Shown: positions 25,115 through 38,780 of the stretch, in pieces
Position numbering within the stretch: the first letter of the stretch is position 1
Layout of the letters: each line of letters begins with the position of its first letter
The notes under the pieces: model-generated
What the model was told of the DNA's origin: nothing
Seen by the model: only the letters and a program-made list of their open reading frames with translations
The model's database searches: none
Assembly: GCA_037951165.1 (NCBI GenBank)
Contig: JBBDHG010000014.1
Span: forward strand, 953,501 to 1,017,500
DNA from: Lophius americanus
Lineage: Eukaryota; Chordata; Actinopteri; Lophiiformes; Lophiidae
DNA: 64,000 bases
Direction of reading: 5' to 3'
Position numbers and translations under genes: made by a program

Positions 25115-28100
25115 GTAAGTTTCTTTCATTGTTGGTGCTACGGCTCGTTAGCCGTGGAATGCTAGCCTCGCGTGCGAGGTGAGCGGCTAGCTCTATGCCA
25201 GAGAGCAGCGGGGAGCTATTCGAGCCTGGCCGACCTCTGAGCTCATTGTCTCCGTCTGCTTCCTGTCTCCTACCCGGTTAGCTCAGTTAGCATTGTTAGC
25301 TTCGCGGAGGCAAACTAACCAAGTGAAGCTGAGTGAACAGATAATAAGTGGAGTAAAGCCAGCTGACGTTATCGCCTCCAGCACATTTATTAATAGTGAA
25401 AAGTGGCTCTTTGTTTATACGAATAATTTGTGTGTCAAGTTAAATTGTATGCCACTGAGCTCCAGATTCCACTAGTGTTTCATTACACTGCTCCCCAAAC
25501 TGGATACAATCCACCCTAGGTTGTCAGTGAGGGGTTTCCGAAGGCATAAACAAGGTATCCACCTTGTGGATATAATATCACTTTAGCAGTAATACTACAG
25601 TGGGATAAGACTTCATGAAATGGTGGTTTGCGGTCTAATAAGATTCTAGTTAGGGCTCTCTGACATGGAAAAAAACACTGGAGGCTTCTCTTCAGATTCT
25701 TTTTGTTGGCTGGCGTTATTGGGGCTGTCCCATCTCTGTGAAATGACTCATTCAATTAAAGCACAACATTTTTTATTTTTTTTACCAGACCACACTGAGC
25801 TCTACCCTGTGGTCTGTACTACTCCATGGAGGATCACACTACCACATTTAACACTGACCACGTAATCTCTAGCTCAACAAGCAGTCATTTATCAAATCTG
25901 TTCAAATAGTAGAATCTCAACATGTACCTCTGTTTCTTTGCAAAACCTGGAAGGAGAAGAACATTTCCTCTAAAGTGCTATTACTCTCCAGATTTCCTTT
26001 ATACAACAGCATTCCTCTGCAGTTGAGTCTGCAAAGTGAGCGGTGACGAGAGCACAATATTAGGTTTTAATCACCATTGTGGAAGCAAGCTTCCAAGATA
26101 CTGCTATCTCAGGTTTTACACTGCGGTGTTCATTGTTTCCAAACCACTACTGCCAGCACTTAATCAAACATAATTAATGTACTTATATAAAGGATTTATG
26201 GGGTGCCGTTTCTGTTTTGACTAGTGAAGCAAGTGCTTTCAATACAACTTTTCCATCTGATGTGAGTGTGGGTCACCCTTATATGGTTAAGGCTTTGTTT
26301 CGTTGTATTCACTTGAAATAATTAGTTTTGCATACAATATTCAGTAATGTACAGCTGAGTTCTTGTTTAAAGTTGCAATTTTGCAAGGAATTAAAGTGTT
26401 TTTTAGGACATATCTATGTCCTTTCGTCATTCTTGTGGATGTGTCTCATTATGTTTGATAAATGATTGGCTTGTGGACCAACATACATCTGTCGTAAGTC
26501 CTCTCCTCTTCCTCCTCGTATCCTCCCTCATTCAGTTGGCTTTTGATTTCCTCATTGGGCCATATCACTTTTAATCATATAGTCCCTCCCTATATGTGAC
26601 GATGGCTGATTTAAAAAAAAAAATAGTTTGCAATCTTCTTTAGCTTCTTTGTCTGCGTGTTTATTGGCAACAGAAGTCTGTTCTTACTCCTTGGAATTGC
26701 TGACTGTAAGCCTGAACCATCAGAAAAAGTGCTTATACCCTGTAAACTGACAGTACCGCGGTTCAATTTGATACTGCTGCAGTAGTCTACTACTTTTATG
26801 ACTGAACAAAGTTCAAATGTTAAATCCATACCTTTGTCCGGAGGAAGTTTCCCAATGCCTTTAATTTCACATAGATCTGTAGCGCCGTCTTTAAGTACAT
26901 GTTCTTGCAATCTTTCATAAAACCTGTATACAGGATCTGCTGACTGAGAACAAGATTAGCATGTTCTTGTAACCTTTCAAATTTGGCACAAAGCTGAAAA
27001 AAAAAAGACTGTCCAGGGCAGAAAACAATTTTATGAAATAACTTGCCACCGATGGTACTGAAAGCGAGATCTGGCCCTTTGAAGGATGGAACAAGAAGAA
27101 ACAACACTTTACCGCCTCAGAATGATGCATTTTTACTTCTAAGTTTCAAAAGCTCTGCTCCTTATACTCAGCTTTTCCACATAATCTTGGAAAGACAAAT
27201 TGCTCGGGCAGACACATCTGTCACCGAAGCCTATTTGGCTGTTGCTGTCTTAGCCTTTCAGATACGGAAATTCCTTTTGGTGATCTGAGTCAGGCCTACT
27301 TGGTATCCACCTTTCCATCTCTTCTTAAAACTAACTTATAATACAGACGTCATTATTGTCCATAAGTGGAAATTGCAACTGCCATAAAATGTAATGATAG
27401 AATGTGAAAATGTCAGTTATCAACATATCCATATAGATGCACCAAGTTAAAGTGAAACTTAAATTTGATGTTTTGGACCTTATAAACAAAATTTGTCCAA
27501 TGTCTTGGGAATCTTTAGCCTACCATCCAGTAATAAGTAGACGTGTCGTATTAATTTATGTCATAGGTCGCAAACCGCAGTTGCTGTGCTAAAAGTGTAC
27601 CCTTGTAGAGTTTAACTTAAACATTCTGTGTGTACAGAGACAAACACGGTACACAGATTTGTGTTTACATTGTCAGCCATGCTGTGTCAAAGATGGATCT
27701 TCTCTGGAGTGTTGCCGAAGTGTGCAAAACCCGACATCTAACAGACTATTCCCAAACCCCTAATATCCGCCACTAGGGCTGTGACAATAATTGAATCACC
27801 GTGGTCTACGGAAAGGATGTGCTCTCTGCAATTGTAACCATATAATCTTTGTGTGCTTTTCCTGTTTTTGCGGGGGCTAAACTGTTGGAGTGTTGTGAAG
27901 CATTGCCTCATTTTAGCCTGAATGGTCTGCTTTCTAATTGATGCCCTGTCAATGCTTGTATCTACCCTTATAATGAATAGGCCAGCAAATGACCTCACAC
28001 AATCTGAAATCTTTTACTTGTTCCACATGTCTTGGGTTTGGGGTGAACAATAGAGAGCTATATAACACCTGCTTTGGCAAGTTTCAATATATGAAAGCTG

Positions 28101-28999
28101 TTGGCTAAAGATTTCAAAACCAAGAAGCAGCATCTAACATGCTTGCGTAGGCTACATTTCCTCCATCCTCTGGAGAGTGAGATCATTGACTTTGTTTATT
28201 GACATATCATTGGACTATTATTTCTACACAGATATGCGTAGTGTAACCCCTCACCTAACAATCCTTCCTGACTCCTAGAATTAAGTATGTGAACTTATCG
28301 TTATAATTGCTGTGTTCATCCCTCATTGGCAGCCTGACTCTTAATTCAACTAATGTGTCTTTCGGAGAGGCTTAGATTTCTCTCCTGGGGAGGTGGGCTT
28401 CTACTGTTCTTGTTTTGCTAGTTTTGTTACTATCAAAGATGTGGGGGTGGGAGAGGTTAAACCACAATACTGAAGTGATATGTAGCTTTATCACCGCAAT
28501 AAGAAAAAAATCCATACAGCCACAGCCCTTCCCCCACTGCTGTCCTTTAAACAATTATCTGTTGCAGGACTCGACTCGCATGCAGGAGGGTAAAGAACGT
28601 TTTAAGTAGTGTGTGTTATGCTCTTAGTGTTTTGGATCTTCTTACTATATCTCTATGGTTTGAAATGTAGTTTCTCTCCAGTGACCTCATTTTGACTTTC
28701 AGATATTTTCCTTATTTCAGCTTTAGGAGTCATTAGTCTGATGTGGGTTGTAAAAAAAACAAACAAAAAAAACCCCATTTTTGGACCTCACTGCTGTAAA
28801 GTAAAAGCCAAAACCGTTTACATCGTGAATGATGTAAAAGTTTTATTTAGGTTCTTTAGCACCTATTATAACCATAATTTGGTCGTAGATCATTTCAGGT
28901 GGCATACAGCAAGCAGTATTGACATAACAGGATGCCATAGCCACTAAATTAATCGTGTATGGTCTGCCTATCTATTTCAGTATAGATATGCAAAACAGC

Positions 29000-29036
29000 A
29001 GTCACCTTTTCACCTCGACAGCCAGAAAAGGTGACT
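29000..29036. repeat. Perfect 11-bp hairpin
   Basis: Arms AGTCACCTTTT (29000-29010) and AAAAGGTGACT (29026-29036) enclose a 15-nt loop. The stem is exact but stops at its ends; it may be chance. Confidence 0.7.
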
Positions 29037-30689
29037 TTAGTTCAGTTAGCAGTGAGAAGCTTACCTTTACTAGAAGTACTATAATTTTTAAACTATGCCT
29101 ATAAATGATTAAAGCCTCTCAATTAGGCTGTAGGGATGTTTGATGATGTTTTGTGATTGATTCAGTACTCACTCACTTAAGGTATAGATTGTATAAGTTA
29201 AAGCATGGCTCAAGTTTAGATACATTATTGCTTATTTCAATATGGTAAGGCCATAAGAACAGCAAAAAATATCCATTGAACTCTGTCGAGCCTAAAAGTT
29301 TCATATTGCCAACTATTTCTCAAAATTAAAACAATTTGTCCAAAACATTAACTATGTCAAAAATAATATATCCAAAAAATATTGTTGGACTAGATGTCCA
29401 CATTTTCGTACTTAACGGACTTATTTGTGTTATTTGTTTTATATTTTCTGAGAAGGCAAACTGAATGTGAAATAAAAAGCTGGCACTGCTATTTGTCAAC
29501 TGACTCACCATCTGATGGGTTTAGGGTGTTAGTACCCTCGCTGTAGGACGTCAGAAACATTCTATTGAATTTAACTGAGCCATCAATTCTAAAGTGGAAG
29601 TGAAATTTAAGACTCTAAGCTCCACATAATAGCGTGACATTTTATAGTTGTCGGAGATGTGTAAATTTGCACGCTTGGGTGAGAGCCCAAGGTGAACATT
29701 AGAGCAAGGCTGCTAAAGTATATTTTCATTTCCTCATACATGAGTTAAAGTTTAGTGATGATTATAGTAAGTTGACGAGATTTGACCCTTCTACAAAGGA
29801 CTTACTGAAGGAAGGGGATTTTAAAAGTGATTTATATATGTGATGTTGCCTGCTGTGATGTGTTTCTGCTGTCTAAAAGGAAACATTCAGTCTTAAGTGA
29901 TCTAAAAAATCAGTTTTGTGTAATGTTTTGTCATATTATTGACGAGCCTTTGACCTTTTGAAATCTGTTCCACAGCAGGCTTAGAGTATCATAGAAACCT
30001 TGTGGAAGAAGAGAATTTAACAATGTTTGTTCAGCGGTCCAGGGCATCAGATTAGTCCAGGACAAGGGGATTATGTTGGCTTTGTAAGGCCCCTGTCATC
30101 TCATGGCGGCACACCAGCTGATTGCAAAGTAAGAGAGGATTTAACCTGTATCCTTCAAGGTAATTGGCTGCTTATTTAGATGCTTTTAGGTGCCTTTTAA
30201 ATGACTTGAACATAGACTTTTAGCATATGCCCCCAAATCCTTAGTTTTTACTTGGCAAAAGAAACGGAGTGCTTAGAAATGAGAAGTGTGTGCATTCCTT
30301 AATTCCATTTGTGCAGTGGGGAGTTCAAATTAGGTCTCATACTGTAATTGATGGCATTAGACAGGTTGAGATGAGATGAAGCACCTTTGTAGTTGAAAAA
30401 CATCATCCAAGATTCTGCCCTGGGTTGAGATTTATTTGAAGCAGTCCTCCCTATTGGAAGGGGGGTTGGGCTTGTTTTTAATCATTGGTGGGAAGATCCA
30501 ACAGCCCAGGAGTGAACAAAAACAGCTTTAAATCCAGACCTGACTTCCAGATTGAAGTCAGATACTGTAATTTTATTGCATATAACATCCTTTTAACTCA
30601 TTAATCATTGAGTCAGGCGCTACATATTTAAAATGAAGAATGAATCCATGAAACTATAAAATATATTTTTGGGATTAACCTCCAGAGAC

Positions 30690-31195
30690 GATGTAACTTT
30701 CCCATGAAACATAAAAACTTTTAAACATTTTCTCCATTTTGGCCTTGCATGCAACGCAACACGTTTTTTTTTGCCTGAAAACGCAAACTTTTGTAGAGGC
30801 GTCACAGAGTATATGTACCACTATCTCCACGTCCAACTAAACTGGCAAAACAGAACTCTTATGGAAACGTTGGCATCTCAGCCCGTTAAGAGTTTCAGCC
30901 TAATATCCTTGTGTGGACAGAACAACACAAACAGTGTTGGACAATCCTGTTTTGTTTGTACTGTAGACAATCTGTAGAGTGGCTTCACTGCTACTGTGAG
31001 AAGTGACGCTCATCTAGACTTCCTTGGCGGTCTTTTTCTGGTGATTTTGTAAAATTATGCTGCCAACTACTGGCCTGGCATACACTCTACGGGGTTTTCA
31101 GTGTTTATTGCAGATCTTGTTGCACAATGAGTAACTTTTTTAAATGTAAAGAAAAACGATTTTGACTGTGTCATGTAAACGGCCCGCGAGATTTC
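30690..31195. repeat. Member of 'GTTTACACGACA' repeat family
   Basis: It contains GCCTGAAAACGCAAACTTTTG, then TTATGCTGCCAACTACTGGCCTGG and GTGTCATGTAAACGGCC. The middle motif recurs at 61260-61290 with few changes. It looks like a decayed non-autonomous DNA element; the boundaries are estimates. Confidence 0.45.
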
Positions 31196-34100
31196 ACAGC
31201 CCCGCCTAATCTACCATGTTGTGTGTTAAATTGGCAGTTAGCCCTAACGATCATTTTTACTCCATCTATATTTGAAAATAGGTATATTTTTTCAAATTGT
31301 GTATTCTTCCATGAATCGTTTACATTGACATGAATATGTCCACAAAATGTCAGTGCGGTCAAAAGAACAAAGAACAGAAAAAAAATGGCGACAGTAGAGT
31401 AGGCTGTAGTAGTAAACCTAGTTGTCTCCAAATGTGGAGATGAGATTGTTCTCAGTGGTCGTCAAGGCTCATTGATATGTGGTAACATCTGGATGGACTG
31501 CTTTTTTTCATAATTATAAATCACTTGAGTTTTCCAATGACCTTTGTCTTGTTTTGCTTAAATTATAGTGGCACTGACTCTTCAAGATTTAAGAGTTGTC
31601 TTTGGCGTCTCATACGTCTCCTTTATGCTCCAAGGAAAAAAGGACAAAGATACAAAACTAATTTAGAGTAGGGACGAAATTAATGTCAGTTTCTTATGTT
31701 TTGCTCAATGTGCTTTTCAGACAAGTTTACAGTTGTTGCCATGGCAGATACCAACATGTCAGTGGGCTGAACGAGGATTTTGTGCGAGTAGTGATGGCAA
31801 ATTGCTAAATAAAATCATGTGGCTAACAAAGTTTGCGTTGTCTAGTTAACATTTTGAACAAGCAGGGCTCTGTTTGCAAAACACAGTGCTGGTTGGTAAC
31901 CGTTGCCCACAGTGTAACATTAGCTGTGATAGAATAGCATACTTCTATTGTTGACAGTGAGTAAGCTGTGTCTTTGCCATATTTTTGGTTTAGTTTTGCA
32001 GTGAATAGCCAGCATGTGATAGTAACCATTAAAGCACGAGAGGAACTGTTTCAAGTCAACACTTGGCTCATTTATTAAGCGATCGTAGGTCAGCAGCATG
32101 ACATGTTACATATAAAGCATATAAAAATCACTTAACCAGAAGCTTCCCGAAGAAAACGACTTGTCTATTGCCCCTGTACTAATTATTTGATGGAAATTTA
32201 CAGCATTCCTTTAGGATTTCTAATAGCCTGATACCAACCAGACTAATGAACTACTGTAAATACATAGTTTAACCGTTAAATAGGTCTTCATTAGATTAAA
32301 ACAATGCACCGAAGCTTTTTTGTAATCGTAACTTTGTCGTGTTGTTTTCGCGAGTGCTTTGCACAAAATCTCTGTCATCTGTTCATGGTGTGGATGGAGT
32401 TTTTGGACTGAATTTGGATCTGCTTTCATCTCCAACTGGAACTAAATTGTGAAGTGCAACTCCAGACCTTGAAAGGAACAGTGCAGCTGAGAGATATTTA
32501 AATGTTCCAGAAATTGTGGCTATGGATACACTACTTATATAAATGATATAGCAAGCTTCCGCTCTACATTTGGTCAATATCAATAAAACCTGGGTCATGG
32601 CAGGTATTTACACTTTCAAATGCCAAACATACTGATCTGTTGTTCTGATTGCTTGTGGTTTCCATGAAATGTAGCAAGTCAGGGTAAACAAAGGATCTGA
32701 AATAGATCTGCATTTTTATAATCAATATCACCCGGCTCGTTTATCTCTCCTATGGACCATGGTGACAAATATCTAGTGGGAGCGGGGTGGACTCTAGGTT
32801 GGCCAACAAATACATTTTGAATGCGTCAATTAGCTACTCTTAAGTTGACTAGATGTGACAGTTGTAATTTGACCCGCAAAGATAGGTCAAAGAATATCCT
32901 AGTTTTATGTCATTGGATAGATTTCTCAGTGCATGCACTGGCAGTTTCAGAAAAAGCAGACACTTTAAATTCTTGACGCACAGCTGCTACTCTGCCAAAG
33001 ATCGGTGATCTATCTTTTCCTGGGATGTGAGCCCAGGTTCTATTCGACTCCCTCCCCCGCCCTCCACACAAGCTATAAAGATATTGTCAGCTTTTGTGGT
33101 GCAGCAGAGTCTGGAGTGCCGCAGAAACGCTGTCTCAGGAGCCAGTGCTACCAATGCGTTCATAAAGAGAGAATGCAGCAACATTATGAGTTAATTCAAG
33201 CTTTTTTTTCATGAAGTGATTTGTGCTGCTTTTGTAACAACAATGCTCCGTCAAATTGCATCATGTTTAACATTCTATTGCTTTTCTCCATTCATGCGCA
33301 CATAAGCGACGTGACCTCATTTATCAGGCTTGCTCCACTAGTTTGTGACACTGATCTTTTGACTAATGGTAACACATGACAGTTGTCCATCGACAAACGG
33401 GTGATTAATGGACCTGTGTAACGGAAATATATATTAAATCATTGTGATATTTTAAAGCTGGTTATCTCATTTTTGACAAAAAGCAGATCAGATATCTTCA
33501 AAGATGCCGTAAGCTTGGTTTTTAGCTGCACCAAAGCCAGAGTCCTTTTAAAGATACATCTTTCAGTCGATCTCAGTGTAGTGCATGAAAGGTCTGTGAA
33601 GATGGGATGTATGGAAATTCCTCCGATCACATCACTACTTGAACGTGGTGGCAGTGAGTGGGTAGTTCTGTCAATGTTACCGATAATCGCGTTGCATAAA
33701 CCACTATCTGTCCTCAACCAAATCAAAAAGGAAATGTGAGGGATGAAGTACGCCTCAAATGTGATAATGACAAGTGTACGAGAGATGTATGAAGTAAATG
33801 ACACATTCGCTGCAGCCTAAAGCGGAAAAGCAGTACGAATGTCTGTGCTTTGTGAAAATCCCTTTGCTCTTCACAGCTCTGTTGATGTTAGAGGTCTCCC
33901 ATCCTGTTTCTCCCACCGCCTGAGCACGCATGGTGACAGACAGATAGAAATATTACATCTAGGGGTTCAAAGATCAAAACTCATGGCTCGGATAGGATCA
34001 CAGTTTAAGTCACAGATTAGATTGTTTCATCTGCAAAAAAGCAAGACAAATGTAACTTTGCATTCCATTTATTACTTAAAGAGCTTACTGAACAAATAAA

Positions 34101-34754
34101 TCATGAAGCTTTAGCCTATTAAATGTGAAAACACTTATTATAAATAACACTAAAGATATCAGATAGTTATGACAATATTCTACTTGTCAAGCACAGACAT
34201 AATGTTGGCAATTTTCATCTTTGGTCATAGAAATCTGGCATCGTCTACATAGTGGATTGGGTGCACAAGGGGATTTCAAGCACTTTTACTTTAAATCCAG
34301 TGTTTTCACAAACAGAATATGGCTCATGTCTGCAACAATAGACACCCCAACAAATTAGTCATTGCACAAGACAGCTATGATTCTGCTTAAATTCTTCAGT
34401 GATGAGATTGTTGTTGTGTCATGCTCCTGGTTGGGACACCAGGAAGATGTCACTTCAAATGTGAGGCCGTGCTTGATGTAATGCCATTGTCATATGGCTT
34501 TCCAATGGCACTCGCTCGAATAACGTTATAGCTTTGTCAAACAGCATTCTTCTGTCATGTTTAGATTTCACTGGGAAGGCAAACTCTTAGCATTCCAGTG
34601 ACTTAAAATAACATGGCAAGTTCTTCCATTTCCCCGGAATTATTGGCTGCGAACTGCTTTTTAATGTGTACCAGTCAAATGATTGCGCATGTACTTTGTA
34701 TTTTTTCATCTCAGCTTTGTACAGAGATTTAGGAAGGTATAACTTTAATACTTT

Positions 34755-35040
34755 TTGGGGGCGGCTGTAGCTCGAGACGTAGAGCGGTCGTCCACTTATC
34801 TTGAGGTCAGTTGTTCAATTCCTAGCCCCTATTGAGGTGTCCTTCAGCAAGATTCTGAGTCCCAAGTTCTTCGCCATGGCTGTTCCATTGGTTATTGTTC
34901 CTGATGCGCAGTTGGCGCCTTGCATGGAACCCTCTGCAACCATTGTATGAATATTTGTGTAAATGGCTTGTGTTGTAAAGTGCTTTGAGTATTCAAGCAG
35001 ACTACAAAAGCTCTAGAAAAGTATTTACCATTTACCATTG
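34755..35040 (+). repeat. tRNA-derived SINE-like repeat, copy 1
   Basis: The head GGCTGTAGCTCGAGACGTAGAGCGG resembles a Pol III A box, and TTGTTCAATTCC a worn B box. The body has TGTCCTTCAGCAAGA, CTGTTCCATTGG and TTGTAAAGTGCTTTGAGTA, and the 3' end is TATTTACCATTTACCATT. A second copy in the same orientation lies at 40612-40895. Confidence 0.75.
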
Positions 35041-38000
35041 GAAAATTACAATCGATTACCTATCTTTGAGCGCGAACAGAGGCGCCCTTGCCTCAAATTT
35101 AGGGCATTTAAAAAGTCCGATAAGGACTTACCGACTGAGATAGTAACTCTGGATGTTGGTGAGAGCACACAATATTTCTTACTAGATTACTCGATTAATA
35201 ACCAGAATACTCGATTACTTAAATAAACGATTACTGCATTACTTAAAAGTAATGCTGTTGCTGGAAATAGAAACAAAATGAAACTCGCTCCAGTTAGAAA
35301 TGTAATAAAAAATGAAAGAGCATCATTGAAAAAATCAGAGCAGAGTTATACCCAAACAAGAGATTATAGAAGTCTAATGGTTAGGACATTATCTGACATT
35401 TCATGAAAAAATTATGGTTTGATAGAAAAACTAATGATCAGTTAATCAATTATTAATAGGAGATGGAACCCAATTGACTGCCAGAAAGCTATAAGAAATA
35501 TACTGATTCACACGTTGTTACAGAAAATCAGGCTATCCTTGAACAAAGTTGACTATGTTGTACACCTTTACAGAAAATTGATGGGCCGTGTGCTGCACAG
35601 AGCTCTCTTTGTAGCTTGTGTATTGTATTCCTTACTGCTTCAGTGCCGTTGCCATGAGGCTGAATGTACGTGCAGAAAACATTTGTTGTGTGGCCATTTG
35701 TCTTAACAGCCACAGAAGCAATCTTTTGGCTTTAACGTAAGTGGATTGGACTGGATTGGATTGTCCTGAATGGTTTGGAGAAATATGGGTGGTTAACCTT
35801 TCTCTCAACAGCGTAAGCCAGATTTATGCCCATGTGTTGAGACGTTGTGGTAGACACAACATGGGCTACATGGGGGCCATGTGAAAGCTAATTGAGCAGC
35901 TTGGTCTGTTGTGTCGCTTTTCCTGCATTTTTCCATTGCTGGTGGTAGTTATGTTAAAGGAAGACAATATAAAGTACGCAGAAAAACACAAAATAATCCT
36001 TCCTTTTAGGTATTTCTGAAAAACAAGTTTTTTTTTATGATTTGTGTATACGATAAAAGTGTCAAATCCCCTTGGGTGTACAAAGAGCAGAATTATTATA
36101 CAGCATCCATCTAGGGTTTTAGGATAAATCCTTCTCTGAACTATATATCTGCCGGCATCTATAGTCAGAGCAATGAAATAACTCAACAGAGAAACATGGA
36201 TTCAGATGCAGATTTATGAGTAGTAAAGGGAAATACTGGTATCCTTCAAGAAATGAATATATCACACTAAAAATGTTTACAGAAGTGTAGTCTTGTACCT
36301 CTTGTGTCTTAGTATATGGTGAATGGCTGTCTTGGTTTTTCCTGGTTTTTCCTTTCACCCTACTTTAATCTTAAAAAAAAAAAAGATTAAATGTTGAAAA
36401 ACAAAGAATAAGGTATTTGACCGTCTACCTTCCCATTTGACAGGTGCCATAAAGACGATTGACAATGCTGGGATAAAAGGAAAATGAGTAATACCTCTGA
36501 AATGGGACTCAGATGGCTAACTCTAGGAGGAGAGTTTATATTATTAACAGTCTGAGGAGGAACCAAACAAACCTTTGCTCGTCTAGTTTTCAGGGTGACT
36601 GAGCACCAAGACAACAGAATTGCACGTTACCAGGTGGGACAAGGCCCTAGTGGCCTTGTCCTTTTCTGTAATGGATGACCAAACAGTGGTATTGGCATAA
36701 AAAATTCAAACAAGACAGTCAGACATCTGAATTGGGAAAATATATTTAAACTAACAGTAAACCCGCAGATCATTCTTTTTTTGGTGTGTTAACTATGGCT
36801 GTGTACAGCATCACTGTAGATCTGAGAGACATAAAAAATAATAAGCTCTGTATTTGACAAAATGAGTGTGAGTGAACCTTGGTGAAAAGGTCAAGCTGGC
36901 ATGCAGCCTCAACAGGCAGTTATAATATATGTGGAGCAGGAGAAAATAACAGTATTCTACGACAATGGTCTAGTTTCATCACCTAACACTAGGTGAAATG
37001 GGAGATTTGACTTTCAATCTTTTCCTTTGGCATACAAATAGCCTCCGTTATGTCAGTAGCTAGCATTTATTTGAATGAGTGCTAGCACTTTGACCGTGTT
37101 TATACTTGATAGTACTTGTGTTTGGATTTGATTGCTGTCTGTCACTTCCGCCACACGGTGAAATGGCATCGCTTGTACTGCAACACAGTACACTTTCTTC
37201 TTTCTCCCAGACCGCCTTAGCAAGTGGTTTGAGTGATCAGCTCACAATGCGTCTTGGTTGTCATTAACAGTTGTATTAAGCAATGCGTCTCACTGTCCAC
37301 TTGTGATCTGATCGACCAAAATGCATTTTAAAACTAAATTTATTCCAAGAGTAACAGATTTTGAATATGACTCTTGTGCTTTTTAAGAACGGCCCACCGT
37401 TGCCTAGATTCTGGAAAGTTACCATGTGAGCGTGACAATGCTATTTGAAGCCCTGCTTATTAGCTTGGCCTTCGCTAAACAGCTGCTGGCAGAGAGACAG
37501 GCGGTTATTTGAGTTAATGGTTGTCCGTGCCCTCTCACTAGTTAGTAACTCACATGGCAACACCTCAACTACAAGAGTAATTTTGTGTGTTAGTCATTCA
37601 GCAGTAGGCTGTTGTCTTCTCATGTGCTCAGGACTCTGCAGGAGCAGTCAGACCAGTGTCCTCTCTCTGGTTCCTTTGCTGCTGTATTACAGACTTTTGT
37701 ATGTGAGTCATCTGCTCTACAGTGTGTTAGTAAAACGTTTAGTATTGATTAAACTAGTCCGACAGTTGGAAATGCCCTAAGCGTATGTATTGTGTATTTA
37801 TTATTTTGGTGCATAGTGTGCAGATTCTGTTTCAGATTTCAGTTAGAAACGGTTGGAATCCTGCCTGGTAGCCTGACCTTGATGGAATGCTTGTGATAAA
37901 CGATACACAAAAGACTGCAGAGGGAAAACGTAGTGTCTTAATCGTAGCCTGTTTTGCGCTTTCACACACACGCTCTCGCTTACGCTCTTAAAGTCTTATT

Positions 38001-38314
38001 CAAAGAATTGTCAACTCTTTAGCCTCAAGAAATAATCCTTTACAACTCCTCTGTCTCATTCATTTGTAGGATTGCAGTATTTCGGCAGAAAAACAAGCTA
38101 ACTTAACCCAATACATTATTCTGTGTACACACTGAATGGAGGTGTAAAACCTTTGGATTGATTGATGGGGGAAATATTCACATTGACATACATGGTTCGA
38201 TCAATTCTCAGTGGACATAGTTTTCAGCAGTCTCTGTCACCAGTATGCTCTACTGAACTTAATCTGCTTCTTTTCTAGATTTTATATCATTCTCAATTAA
38301 ATAAGGAGCAATGG

Positions 38315-38780
38315 TTAAGTTTTTGGCCCCATTTACACAACACTGTGAAACAAGCCTCTTTTCTTTGCATTCAAACAAAATTCTGGGTTCAGGCAACAAC
38401 ATTTTTAGAATAATTCTTATACACACAGGTCCACAGAAACCATTAGTTGGTGGCCTAACGACCAGACCAGGATGTGTAGATGATAATTCATTTTTCACAG
38501 AAACGGTGCAGCAACTTAAGCATCATCAAAACACAGCAGTCTCTCGAGCACACAAAAAAAGATATTTCAACATCGTTGTGATCAGTCTGCACGTGTTTTT
38601 TATAACGGCAATGAATTAAGTAGGGCAGTGATGTCAGGGTTTTAGCAAGACCTCCGTTTTGTCTGTTTACATACAGACAAAAACTGTGTTGTTTTCCAAA
38701 GATTACACTATGTCACCTGTTATTTAAAAGTTTGCTCCTTCGACACCCGAAAACCCTGAGATGCCATTTAAACGCAGGAT
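38315..38780. repeat. Possible 'GTTTACACGACA' family copy
   Basis: GGCCCCATTTACACAACA (near 38324) and the region around CTCCTTCGACACCCGAAAAC share the style of the blocks at 11880 and 30690. It contains an exact 10-bp hairpin, TTTTGTCTGT / ACAGACAAAA (38657-38666 and 38673-38682). Ends uncertain. Confidence 0.35.

Larger units (their letters stand above)
24590..25260 (+). promoter_or_regulatory. CpG-rich promoter region of znf609
   Basis: This is the only dense CpG cluster in the window, rising sharply out of AT-rich sequence at about 24596 and fading after about 25260. It spans a good splice donor (25115) and precedes a gene whose mammalian counterpart has a non-coding first exon. No TATA box is placed at a fixed distance, so a dispersed-start CpG promoter is inferred. 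The transcription start is not visible. Confidence 0.7.

Noticed and set aside
25293..25475. 60-codon frame just after exon 1
   Set aside because: It lies in intron 1 beyond a strong donor, with no similarity to the ZNF609 N-terminus.
33439..33804. 121-codon minus-strand frame overlapped by an 88-codon plus-strand frame
   Set aside because: No family resemblance, no repeat match, and no expression signal visible; treated as chance.
36364..36391. TTTAATCTT / AAGATTAAA hairpin with an A10 loop
   Set aside because: A 9-bp AT-rich stem around a homopolymer is expected by chance in this composition.
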